DNA of 12,599 nt from Betaproteobacteria bacterium (lineage in GTDB: Bacteria; Pseudomonadota; Gammaproteobacteria; Burkholderiales; Thiobacillaceae). The position numbers and the translations under genes are program-made. Position 1 is the first letter of the stretch. Each line of letters begins with the position of its first letter. The stretch covers positions 1 to 12,599 of the forward strand of contig JAIFLB010000202.1 of the NCBI GenBank assembly GCA_020049245.1. Direction: 5' to 3'. Below are positions 1 to 7,219 of this stretch, piece by piece. The notes under the pieces were generated by a model that worked only from the letters and a program-made list of their open reading frames with translations, did not search any database and had not been told where the DNA came from.

Positions 1-320
1 TCACCCTTGCGCGCCATGTTGACGCGCTTGGAGAGTACGAAATGCTCAGCCCGCAGCGACCGCTCTTCCGACCCATTACGCGGTGGCGCTGATAAACGAC
101 CGGCCCTTGGCGAACCGTCCGGAGCACAGGTCAGGACGATTTCACCGCCAGCCTGCCAGGGCTGTTCCAATGCATGGATCAGATCAACCTGCAACCGGAT
201 GGGTGGCGGCAATGCGAAACCAGCGGGTTCGGCAGGGCAGGTGGCGAAGACAGGCTGAGCAAGATGAAGTAAGCCGCAGGCCAGCAACACCAACCTGAAT
301 TTCATTTGCCTCGCGAACAT
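1..320 (-). CDS. Exported protein of unknown function, 5' part only
   Basis: The frame is open from an ATG at 320-318 to the window edge, giving about 106 residues with no stop, so the gene runs off the left side. The N-terminus reads as a signal peptide: basic MFARQMKFR, a hydrophobic stretch LVLLACGLLHLAQ, then PVFA before TCPAEP, which fits signal peptidase I cleavage after VFA. The mature part seen has two cysteines and the phrase GGEIVLTCAPDG. I do not recognise the family. I chose ATG 320 because AAGGGGG lies 5 nt upstream; a second in-frame ATG at 305 would shorten the protein by 5 residues and has a poorer site. It begins 18 nt after the stop of the nnrS remnant on the same strand, so the two were probably co-transcribed. 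Confidence 0.6.
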   Translation of the reverse strand, partial: MFARQMKFRLVLLACGLLHLAQPVFATCPAEPAGFALPPPIRLQVDLIHALEQPWQAGGEIVLTCAPDGSPRAGRLSAPPRNGSEERSLRAEHFVLSKRVNMARKG

Positions 321-338
321 CCAGCCCCCTTTCCGAGA

Positions 339-657
339 TTACCCCGCCTTTCCGTCGAACCGCCTGCGCCAGGTCATCGGCGCGTATTTCCAGGACCACC
401 CTGCGAACGGAATCAACCATAGCAAGCCAGTCATTGAAATCCAGTGCCAAAACCAGGGATCGACCGACAAATCCGGCAGCATGCGCAGCAATGCAACAGC
501 CTGAATCGCCCAGTGCAACCTCCAGGTTGTGTTATCCGCCCACAACTCGTGGCCGGAGTGGCCGCGACTGGCGCGAGTCACCAGACCAATCAACATGGCG
601 CCGAAAAAACCTAATCCCAATGTGGCGCTGCAGGGGTGACAGGCCCGAATTCGACAT
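339..657 (-). pseudogene. nnrS: nnrS remnant: C-terminal NnrS segment, most of the gene deleted
   Basis: From about 620 down to the stop at 339 the minus strand encodes about 93 residues with strong C-terminal NnrS character: LGLGFFGAMLIGLVTRAS, then GHSG, an ALLRMLPDL helix, a final hydrophobic helix, and the ending WSWKYAPMTWRRRFDGKAG. NnrS proteins are haem- and copper-binding membrane proteins of about 400 residues with many membrane helices, usually tied to nitric oxide stress. Here roughly three quarters is missing. In another frame, an ATG at 657 starts MSNSGLSPLQRH, which resembles an NnrS N-terminus. The simplest reading is one large internal deletion with junction near 622-630 that also broke the frame. 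A 141-residue open frame from an ATG at 764 covers the C-terminal part, but its first 45 residues look random and run through the promoter box. Identity of the C-terminal part is fairly sure; the N-terminal assignment is inference. Confidence 0.72.
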
Positions 658-702
658 GGAAAAGCTGCGGCAGGGCTTGGTGCAGTCAGGCTAACAATCC
701 CG

Positions 703-740
703 CACCTGGCAACATTGATCGACATCAACGCTACCAGGTG
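703..740. repeat. Inverted repeat CACCTGG/CCAGGTG around the FNR-type box
   Basis: CACCTGG at 703-709 and CCAGGTG at 734-740 form a perfect 7-bp inverted repeat that brackets the FNR-type palindrome, with 24 bp between the arms. It may be an extra operator or a chance pair of short arms; no family could be assigned. Confidence 0.3.
715..728 (-). promoter_or_regulatory. FNR/DNR-type binding site upstream of the nnrS remnant
   Basis: TTGATCGACATCAA is a perfect match to the FNR/ANR/DNR/NNR consensus TTGAT-N4-ATCAA. Its centre lies about 65 bp upstream of the proposed nnrS ATG at 657, so a class II promoter centred at -41.5 would start transcription near 680 and leave a short leader. nnrS genes are classic targets of NO- or oxygen-responsive regulators of this family, which independently supports both calls. 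The box is about 250 bp from the plus-strand gene at 971 and is less likely to serve it. Confidence 0.75.
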
Positions 741-846
741 AATCCGGTTCCGAACGCTGCCCAAGACAGGGAACTCAACAAAACAGTTTTCAGCCCAATA
801 TACTCTGCACTTTGCAACAGCCTATGAACATGTACGTTGTCGCAAT

Positions 847-864
847 CTGTATTTTGTAATACAG
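847..864. promoter_or_regulatory. Perfect dyad CTGTATT-N4-AATACAG, possible operator
   Basis: CTGTATTTTGTAATACAG has 7-bp arms around a 4-nt centre, about 107 bp upstream of the plus-strand gene at 971. Arms and spacing suit a dimeric regulator's operator. Gap size rules out the usual LexA box (see rejected items). The regulator is unknown and the site is a sequence observation only. Confidence 0.35.
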
Positions 865-970
865 CCGGATTCTGCGAGCTCCAAATGGAGGTGAGGAAAT
901 TCACCCTGCCTTGCCATTCAAGTCTGGTAGTTTTCGGCTCTCGACACAGCAATTTAAATAGAAAGGAAAT

Positions 971-1273
971 ATGGCAATTCTGCCCAACTGGCTTTACGAG
1001 CCGCTGCCATACGTTTACAGCATTGCCGGCGTAGTCTCCAGTTTCAGCCTCGATTCGTACATGGGTCGTTTCAGCGGCTTTCTGCTGATTACTGCGGGCA
1101 TTGTGGTGGGCTATCAACGCTATGAATATCGCCGCTTCAGAAAGCAGCGCCAGGAAAGACTTGAATGGCTGCACAGACAGTCGCAAAACAGAAAAAAGGA
1201 ACGTCAGGAATGGCTGCGAAAACAAGCGGACAAGGTGCGCGAGGATATTGAACGCAAGAAGAATGATTTCTGA
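971..1273 (+). CDS. Small membrane-anchored protein with basic coiled C-terminus
   Basis: The product is 100 residues. ATG 971 has a good ribosome binding site, AAAGGAA ending three bases upstream. Residues 1-33 (starting MAILPNWLYEPLPYVYSIAG) are aromatic and moderately hydrophobic. Residues 34-47 (FSGFLLITAGIVVG) form the clearest membrane segment. Residues 48-100 are very rich in Arg, Lys, Glu and Gln with heptad-like spacing, so a cytoplasmic helix or coiled coil is likely. I know no function for the family. The gene ends 36 bp before the RlmN-like gene on the same strand, so the two may share a transcript, though this does not show a joint role. Confidence 0.75.
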   Translation: MAILPNWLYEPLPYVYSIAGVVSSFSLDSYMGRFSGFLLITAGIVVGYQRYEYRRFRKQRQERLEWLHRQSQNRKKERQEWLRKQADKVREDIERKKNDF

Positions 1274-1309
1274 CTTTGCAGCCTGTTTCTGCTGGTAAAG
1301 CTGACATCA

Positions 1310-2356
1310 ATGCACATTGAAAGCTTCCGACAGCAATTGCGCAGCCTGGGCGCCAAACCTTGCCACGAACAACGCGTGCTGCGCGCCTGGACGCAAGTTC
1401 GTTCGCTCGATACGCGTCACCGCCTGGCCGAGGATTTCCTGCCGCTGGCGTTACGCAACGCGCTGCCGGGCTTGATTTCCGATCTGAACGGTCTGGCGCG
1501 GCTGGCATCGGAACATCCCGCGGAAGACGGTTCGGCACGTTTGCTGGTGGCGCTGGCGGATGGGCAGACGGTGGAAAGCGTGTTGCTGCCGCGCGAAGGT
1601 GTTTGCGTGTCGACCCAGGTTGGTTGCGCGGTTGGTTGTCTGTTTTGTATGACCGGTCAAAGCGGTTTGATTCGCCAACTCAGCAGCGGCGAGATCGTCG
1701 CCCAGGTCGCATTGGCGCGCACCCGGCGCAAGGTCAGGCGAGTGGTGTTCATGGGCATGGGCGAGCCGGCACACAACCTGGACAACGTGCTCGAAGCGAT
1801 CGACCTGCTTGGCACCTCCGGCGCGATCGGACACAAGAACCTGGTGTTTTCCACGGTCGGCGACCGGCGGGTTTTCGAGCGCTTGCCATTGGGCGTGGTC
1901 AAGCCGGCGCTGGCGCTGTCACTGCACACCACACGTGCCGATCTGCGCGCGCATCTGCTGCCCAAGGCGCAACGCATCGACCCGGAAGAACTGATCGAAC
2001 TCGGCGAAAACTACGCGCGGGCCACTGGTTATCCAATCCAGTATCAGTGGACGCTGCTGGAGGGCATCAACGATAGCGATGCGGAACTGGACAGCATCAT
2101 CCGACTGCTCAAAGGCAAGTACGCGATGATGAATTTCATCCCCTACAACAGCAACGAAGGCCTCGGTTTCACCCGCCCTTCGTGGCAACGCGCCTCGGAG
2201 ATGGCCGGCCGACTGCATCAGTGCGGCATCCTCAGCCGGCTGCGCAATTCCGCCGGGCAGGATATCGATGGCGGTTGCGGTCAATTAAGAGCGCGCGCGG
2301 CGGCGTTGAAATCTGAAAGACAGCCAGTAAATCAATTCGTCTATCAGTCCGACTGA
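1310..2356 (+). CDS. RlmN/Cfr-family radical SAM RNA methyltransferase paralogue
   Basis: The 348-residue protein matches the RlmN/Cfr family, which methylates adenine in RNA (C2 of A2503 in 23S rRNA, and tRNA, for RlmN) by a radical SAM mechanism. The 4Fe-4S motif is C106-x3-C110-x2-C113 in GCAVGCLFC. The two further catalytic cysteines are present: C99 in EGVCVSTQVG, and C323 in DIDGGCGQL, the residue that carries the methyl group in RlmN. The family GMGEP motif is at 149-153 and SLHTTRADLR at 204-213. At 348 residues it is shorter than E. coli RlmN (384), mainly at the N-terminus, and it differs in detail (AHNLDN, GGCGQL), so it is probably a second copy rather than the housekeeping enzyme. 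The exact RNA target is unknown. The start at 1310 has only a weak ribosome binding site. The C-terminal tail beyond residue 330 looks unconserved, and its last 13 bp overlap the converging EAL gene. Confidence 0.88.
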   Translation: MHIESFRQQLRSLGAKPCHEQRVLRAWTQVRSLDTRHRLAEDFLPLALRNALPGLISDLNGLARLASEHPAEDGSARLLVALADGQTVESVLLPREGVCVSTQVGCAVGCLFCMTGQSGLIRQLSSGEIVAQVALARTRRKVRRVVFMGMGEPAHNLDNVLEAIDLLGTSGAIGHKNLVFSTVGDRRVFERLPLGVVKPALALSLHTTRADLRAHLLPKAQRIDPEELIELGENYARATGYPIQYQWTLLEGINDSDAELDSIIRLLKGKYAMMNFIPYNSNEGLGFTRPSWQRASEMAGRLHQCGILSRLRNSAGQDIDGGCGQLRARAAALKSERQPVNQFVYQSD

Positions 2357-4524
2357 AAGCGGCCGCCCTGACGCATCAGGTTTTCCAGTTGTTCCCGCTG
2401 CAAGGGTTTGCTGATCAGATAACCCTGGATTTCGTTGCAGCCGTGAATTTCCAGGAATCGAAATTGTTCATCCGTTTCCACGCCCTCCGCGACCAGGTTC
2501 AGTTCCAGGCCATGCGCAATCGAGATGATCGCCTTGATAATCGCGTGCTGGCGGTACTCGCGATCAATTTCCCAGACGAACGATTTATCGATCTTGAGGG
2601 TATGGATGGGAAATTTTTGCAGATAGCTGAGGGATGAATACTGGGTACCGAAGTCGTCGATGGCGATCATCACGCCATGCGCCGCCAGGGTCTGCAACTT
2701 GCGCGCAACCATGCTTGGATCGCGAATAAACAGGTTCTCGGTCAGTTCAATTTCGATGACTGCAGGATTGATATCGTATTCGGTCAGCAACGCGATGAAT
2801 TTCGTGACGAAATCGTTCTCTTCCAGATGATGCGGCGAAATATTGATGGCCACCCGCGGTGGCGCGATGCCTTCCCGCTGCCATTCCCGCATCGTCTTGC
2901 AGACATCACGTGTTACCCATTCATCCAGGCTACCGATCAGATCGGCCTCTTCAGCCAGTTGCAGGAAATCACCCGGTTGCAACAAGCCGCGTTGCGGATG
3001 ATTCCAGCGAATCAGCGCTTCGACACCACGGATGCAACGATCCCGCAAGCCCACCTGCGGCTGATAGAACATGACAAACTGATCCTGGTCGATGGCTTGG
3101 CGCAACTCGCTTTGCAACTGCAGTCGCTGATCCGTGTTTTGCCCCATCTCGGGCATGAAGAATGAGTGGCCTTTGTGACCTGACAATCGACCGTGATAGA
3201 GCGCGATATTGGCGTGACGAATCAGTTCATCGGCTGAATCACCATGCGTCGGAAACAACGCAATGCCGGCGCTTACCGAAAGATGGGCTGATTTGTCGGC
3301 CACCTGGAATGGAGCCGCAAATTCCTGGTTGATACGATCAACAATCTGCAAAACATCCTGCTCCGACCCAATAAACGCGTTCAACAAAAGGAATTCGTCG
3401 CCGACGAACCGGGCCAGCGTGTCGCCGCCGCGCAGACATCGCTGGATTCGCTCTCCCACCTGGCGCAACAACTCGTCCGCCTTGGCATGGCCAAACAAAT
3501 CATTGATGTGTTTGAAACGATCCAGATTCAGGTGCAGCACCGCGATCTGTTCACTATTCCTGCGCGCTCTGATCAACGCCAACGCAAGATGATCGCGGAA
3601 CAGGTTCCGGTTCGGCAAACCGGTCAGCGCATCATGATTGGCTTGGTAATGGGCCAGCGCCTCGACTTCTCTGCGCGCGGTAGTGTCGCGCGCAACACCA
3701 TAGTAGTGATCCTGGTTGACTTCATCTTCGCCGGATTCACCTTCAGGTAACCCAACCACCGCCAGTTTGACTTCGAAATAGCGGAAACCGGTGATATCGG
3801 CAAGACTTTTGAGGCGCAGTTCAAAACTGTGCATCGCGGTTTCCGACAATTTCTGCGCACTAAACGCATAGCGCGCCCGCTCGCGATCATGCGTATACAC
3901 CAGACGCGAAAAATGACGCCCAAGCACCGCCTTATCCTCCAGCCCAAGCAACGCTTTCATCCGATCATTGACGAAAGAGACGCGTCCATTCTGGTCGAGG
4001 ATAAAGATAATGTCGGGCGAAGCATCAATCAGAAAGCGATGCAAACGCTCAGAACGATTGATCTGATTCTGCGCGGACTGGTTTTCCAGTAGCAGTGTGT
4101 TTTGCACCAATGCCCGGTTGATGGCGTAGATCACAAGCTCGGGTTCGATCGGCTTGCGGACAAAATCGAGGGCGCCAAGCCGTAGCGCGAGAATCGCGGC
4201 ATCGATTTCGCTTTCCCCGCTGACGACAATGATTGGTGTCGTGATTCCCCGCTCACAGGCGCTGCATATCACGTCGTGACCGGTGATATCAGGCAAGCGA
4301 AGATCGAGCAGGACAAGGTCAAAATGTCCATTCGCCAACATTTCCAACCCGCTAACGCCCGTCTCCGCGATTTCGGACTGAAAACCATTGAAACTGAGGA
4401 GAAAGCGCAAGCTCTCGGCAAAACCGGGATCATCCTCGATGATCAATAGTCGCCGCGAAGTTACCTGTGCTTCGACCAACGGGCCGGTTGTATCCGCAAG
4501 TCTGCTTGCTTTCCAGGCTGTCAT
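2344..4524 (-). CDS. Response regulator REC-PAS-GGDEF(degenerate)-EAL, predicted c-di-GMP phosphodiesterase
   Basis: The 726-residue protein is cytoplasmic. REC spans about 24-141: acidic patch E30-D31-D32, phosphoacceptor D74 in LVLLDLRLPD, S102, K124. PAS spans about 160-285. The GGDEF-type domain (about 290-455) carries VGDEF at 374-378, so the active-site signature lacks its first Gly and cyclase activity is doubtful; an RxxD (R365-D368) sits five residues before it as in a c-di-GMP I-site. The EAL domain (about 465-720) keeps the catalytic set: E502 in EALIRW, N561, E593, D623-D624, K644, E680 in EGVET and Q700. A hydrolase for c-di-GMP is therefore likely. In the DDFG loop the usual GTGYSS reads GTQYSS. 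Start M at 4524 was chosen because it lies one base past the upstream kinase stop and has GGAGG about 10 nt upstream; a longer frame from 4617 would overlap the kinase. The coupling implies that the HDOD kinase is its phosphodonor. Confidence 0.93.
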   Translation of the reverse strand: MTAWKASRLADTTGPLVEAQVTSRRLLIIEDDPGFAESLRFLLSFNGFQSEIAETGVSGLEMLANGHFDLVLLDLRLPDITGHDVICSACERGITTPIIVVSGESEIDAAILALRLGALDFVRKPIEPELVIYAINRALVQNTLLLENQSAQNQINRSERLHRFLIDASPDIIFILDQNGRVSFVNDRMKALLGLEDKAVLGRHFSRLVYTHDRERARYAFSAQKLSETAMHSFELRLKSLADITGFRYFEVKLAVVGLPEGESGEDEVNQDHYYGVARDTTARREVEALAHYQANHDALTGLPNRNLFRDHLALALIRARRNSEQIAVLHLNLDRFKHINDLFGHAKADELLRQVGERIQRCLRGGDTLARFVGDEFLLLNAFIGSEQDVLQIVDRINQEFAAPFQVADKSAHLSVSAGIALFPTHGDSADELIRHANIALYHGRLSGHKGHSFFMPEMGQNTDQRLQLQSELRQAIDQDQFVMFYQPQVGLRDRCIRGVEALIRWNHPQRGLLQPGDFLQLAEEADLIGSLDEWVTRDVCKTMREWQREGIAPPRVAINISPHHLEENDFVTKFIALLTEYDINPAVIEIELTENLFIRDPSMVARKLQTLAAHGVMIAIDDFGTQYSSLSYLQKFPIHTLKIDKSFVWEIDREYRQHAIIKAIISIAHGLELNLVAEGVETDEQFRFLEIHGCNEIQGYLISKPLQREQLENLMRQGGRFQSD

Positions 4525-4525
4525 A

Positions 4526-6703
4526 TCAAGCCGCCTCCGGATGCAGTGGCAACAGAATTTTGAATTGCGTTCCGGATTCACTGCTACTGCATTGCAGCAT
4601 GCCGTCCATTTCCTCAACCAATGCGGCGACGATGGAAAGGCCCAGTCCCGCGTGCTGCCCGCCTTTTCGGGTCTGCACTGGCTGGTACAGGTTCGCCAGC
4701 ACGTCTGGCGGCAGTCCCGGACCGTTATCGCTCACCGACAATTCAACAAATTGCTGCTTTTTCCCCGCCACCCACAGCGCCGAAGCCAGCGTGATACGCC
4801 CCTGGCCGCCGAGTGCCTCAGCGGCATTTAACAACAGATTAGTCAGAATTTGTTTCAGGATATCGGCTGACTTGGCCAGCCTGGGCAAGTTGGGCGCCAG
4901 ATTCAGACTGATCTCGATATCCCGCAACTCCGCCTTGCCAAGGCGACAGAACTGAATCACCTCACGCGCCAGCGCATTGATATCGATCGAGGCCGGCGCA
5001 GCTTGCGGGTTCGGCGTGGTGTCAAAAGCCGGGATGTTGAATTGCTGCAAGATACCTGCAACGCGGCGCAACTCGTTTTCGATCAAGCTGAATTCATTCT
5101 TCGCTTGATTCCTGGTCTCGACCTGCGAGGTGTCCTTCGAAGCATCCTTCGAAGCGTCGTGTGATTGGCCCATCTCCTCGGCCTTCATGCGCAACACCGA
5201 GATGTAGTTGCGCACGATGCCAAGCGGATTCCCCGCTTCGTGGATCAACTTGCGGGCATGTTGAACCTGGCGTTGGCTGGCATCCCGCAACGCAGCGCTG
5301 ATCCGTTCATCCTGCCGCATCGCCGCCGCCAGGCACTTGCCCGCTTCGCGCGCGAAGGTGATCAGCAAAGTCTGCCGGGGTCCAAAGTGCTCCACCGTCG
5401 CCACATCCAAAGCGACAGCCAGCACACCCAACGGCTTGCCGGCGAACATCAACGGCAAGCAAAGCAAGCGTTCTCCAGCCAGCAAACGAAGTAATTGCGC
5501 ATCGGCCAGATTATCCGGCCGCGAGGGCACGCCAGCCAGGCAGATGCGGCCGTGATAGGCCGCCGCGATGCGTGAATCGGGGCTGGAACAGGCAATTCGA
5601 ATCACATTCCCCTGCGCCAGTTCATCCGCCAGCGGCTGCCAGTGCAAAACATCGTCCTTGGGCATGAACAGGGCGCAGCCTGGGGCGCCAAATATCTGAC
5701 TGGCGCCTTGTAAAACGTCACGTTTTGCGGCTTCAAAACCTTCCTTTTCACCCCATTCCGGCTGCGCCAGCATACCCTGCATGCGCTGTGAAACCGCCTC
5801 CGCCAGATCACTTACCGCAGAGTCGGCTTCGGCTTCCGGACGCATCATCGGTTCAACCTTGGCTGGCAGTTCCAGGCCAAGTTCACCGCCAATGCGGCGC
5901 GCCTCGGTCTCGGCAGCAAGCTGCATTTCAGCCACCTGGGCAGGCTCCAGTCGCCAGAACGCAAGCGCCGCTGCATGCGTCGCCAGTTCAGCTTCCGGCA
6001 GGGTGCCGAGCAGATTCGCCAGCGCCACGATCTGCGCCAGCGGATGCGCATCGCGAATTCGATCAAGTGGCTCATGGTGATAACGAATACTGTCCGCGAA
6101 AAGGGTATGCAGATTCCATCGCTGCGCCATCCAGGCACCGACTTCAGCATGGTTGACCTCGAACGAGGCCTGTTCCTGCCGCATCAAAGCCATATCACCA
6201 TCGAAATCACGCAACAGCGGCAGATAGCGCGCGGGTTCCAGCGTCAGCAAAGCCAGTTGCCCAACATCGTGCAACAGACCGGCCAGGTAGGCTTCATCGC
6301 CATTCGCATAGCCTTGATGCGCGGCCAGTCGCCGCGCCATGACCGCAACCAAGAGGCTGTGGTACCAGAAATAACGCAGATCGAAGTCGTTGCCATTCTG
6401 GAAACGGCCGAACAATTCGGCAACGGATTGATTCAACGCCAAGCGCCTGACGATGCTGGTGCCCATCACTGCCAGACATTGATCAATATCTTGCAGACCT
6501 CGCTTGGGGCTGAAGAAAGGCGAATTGGCAGTTGCGACAAGTCGTGCCGAAACACTGGCATCTTTCGCCACGACGGCGGCAATCTCGGCCATACCGACAT
6601 CTTCCCGGTCGCACAACGCCAGCAATTCCAGCAAAACCTGGGGCAACGACGGTAGCCGCGCCGAGATCAGTCGATCATATACAGCAGGGTATTCAGTCCG
6701 CAT
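4526..6703 (-). CDS. HDOD-GAF hybrid sensor histidine kinase
   Basis: The protein has 725 residues, no signal peptide and no membrane helix, so it is a soluble kinase. HDOD spans about 12-230 (for example LPSLPQVLLELL, the NSPFF motif near 60, and GLLHDVGQLALL at 142-153). A GAF-like domain lies at about 325-465. A HisKA-type helix has the predicted phosphorylated H488 in KLIHEAGNPLGIVRNY. The ATPase domain has N-box NLLLNAAEA at 622-630, DNGPG at 659-663 and GLGLS at 686-690. HDOD domains are HD-related but usually lack the metal-binding catalytic set, acting as signalling or scaffold modules; here HDOD is probably the input. The signal is unknown. Between the two dimerisation helices lies a polar stretch at about 512-536 with a DASKDASKD repeat. 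No strong ribosome binding site was seen before ATG 6703. The gene is coupled to the REC-EAL gene, which starts one base after its stop. Confidence 0.92.
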   Translation of the reverse strand: MRTEYPAVYDRLISARLPSLPQVLLELLALCDREDVGMAEIAAVVAKDASVSARLVATANSPFFSPKRGLQDIDQCLAVMGTSIVRRLALNQSVAELFGRFQNGNDFDLRYFWYHSLLVAVMARRLAAHQGYANGDEAYLAGLLHDVGQLALLTLEPARYLPLLRDFDGDMALMRQEQASFEVNHAEVGAWMAQRWNLHTLFADSIRYHHEPLDRIRDAHPLAQIVALANLLGTLPEAELATHAAALAFWRLEPAQVAEMQLAAETEARRIGGELGLELPAKVEPMMRPEAEADSAVSDLAEAVSQRMQGMLAQPEWGEKEGFEAAKRDVLQGASQIFGAPGCALFMPKDDVLHWQPLADELAQGNVIRIACSSPDSRIAAAYHGRICLAGVPSRPDNLADAQLLRLLAGERLLCLPLMFAGKPLGVLAVALDVATVEHFGPRQTLLITFAREAGKCLAAAMRQDERISAALRDASQRQVQHARKLIHEAGNPLGIVRNYISVLRMKAEEMGQSHDASKDASKDTSQVETRNQAKNEFSLIENELRRVAGILQQFNIPAFDTTPNPQAAPASIDINALAREVIQFCRLGKAELRDIEISLNLAPNLPRLAKSADILKQILTNLLLNAAEALGGQGRITLASALWVAGKKQQFVELSVSDNGPGLPPDVLANLYQPVQTRKGGQHAGLGLSIVAALVEEMDGMLQCSSSESGTQFKILLPLHPEAA
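5133..5156. repeat. 12-bp tandem duplication inside the kinase gene
   Basis: Two adjacent 12-bp units, TCCTTCGAAGCA at 5133-5144 and TCCTTCGAAGCG at 5145-5156, differ only at the last base. Read on the minus strand they give the repeated DASK units in the loop between the two helices of the histidine phosphotransfer domain. Because the unit is 12 bp the frame is kept whatever the copy number. Confidence 0.75.
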
Positions 6704-6958
6704 GGCTGGACAGACCTGGTTTCGTCAAAAGCACTTGGACTCATTAAAAATCAATATCGAACTTCGCATTACGGCAATAACTCGATGATCTTTAATTGTT
6801 TTGGCAATATTTTTGACTGGCGTCGCATGCACCCAAAAAACAACCAGATGCAAGGCGTGGATGCACTACAAATTGACTTTAGCAATTGTGCAATCTCGGC
6901 AAAGAATCCATCGTCGAGACGAATAGGTGTTTAACAGCAAACCCTGACCGGCTGGATA
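6704..6958. other. AT-richer intergenic region upstream of the HDOD kinase
   Basis: These 255 bp are visibly richer in A and T than their neighbours and should contain the promoter of the minus-strand kinase/EAL operon. No gene was supported. No clear pair of -35/-10 hexamers and no convincing dyad could be selected by eye. TTGACT at 6874-6879 on the plus strand resembles a -35 box, but nothing like a -10 box follows at the right spacing. Confidence 0.45.
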
Positions 6959-7219
6959 ATGATGCCGCACCTGATGTTCACCGAGCGCGTCAGTCCGTTC
7001 GGCATGGAAGAATCCATTGCGCGCATTCAGCACAACTTCCAGAACACCGGCAACGGCTGGCCGCTCTCCGGCCTGCGCAACCCGGCCAGGGCGGTGCCGA
7101 GCGGCGGCGGTGGTGCTGATGCCGGCGCATCTGCCCATTGCAAGCGCTTTGGCCAGCAGCGGCATCGCCAGCAACCTCGCCAGTGCAGTCCGCCGCCCAA
7201 GCAGCAGCACACTGCATAG
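6959..7219 (+). pseudogene. DUF302-like N-terminal fragment
   Basis: The first 45 or so codons from ATG 6959 (or ATG 6962) resemble the start of a DUF302 domain: FTERVSPFGMEESIARI followed by NGWPLSGLRN, like the family pattern of a serine-rich start, an EE-T/S-V/I-ARI helix and a GW-x-V strand. After about position 7095 the frame becomes low complexity (GGGGADAGASA) and then runs in Arg, Gln and Pro to a stop at 7217-7219, with no sign of the remaining DUF302 fold, which usually needs about 130 residues. I read it as a truncated gene fused to unrelated or frameshifted sequence. The function of DUF302 proteins is not settled. The identification rests on remembered family style and is moderate. 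Confidence 0.45.

Larger units (their letters stand above)
658..970. other. Intergenic region between divergent units (313 bp)
   Basis: No convincing gene lies here. Open frames crossing it on both strands look like chance translations or shadows. It holds the FNR-type box (715-728), the arms around it, an 18-bp dyad at 847-864, and the ribosome binding site of the next gene (AAGGA at 963-967). No strong sigma-70 promoter could be chosen with confidence; TTGTCG at 837-842 and TAATAC at 857-862 are the best looking hexamers but their 14-bp spacing is too short. Confidence 0.5.

Noticed and set aside
847..864. LexA (SOS) box, because it starts CTGT and ends ACAG
   Set aside because: The usual LexA site has eight bases between CTGT and ACAG; here there are ten, and the downstream gene has no SOS link.
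731..1225. Minus-strand frame of 164 codons
   Set aside because: It is antisense to the small membrane protein gene, which has a strong ribosome binding site and a sensible product.
4525..4617. Longer start for the REC-EAL gene at 4617
   Set aside because: The extra 31 residues are translated out of frame from the end of the kinase gene; the start at 4524 has a good GGAGG and one-base coupling.
5975..6655. Plus-strand frame of 226 codons inside the HDOD kinase gene
   Set aside because: It mirrors the HDOD coding region and has no start signals or domain features.
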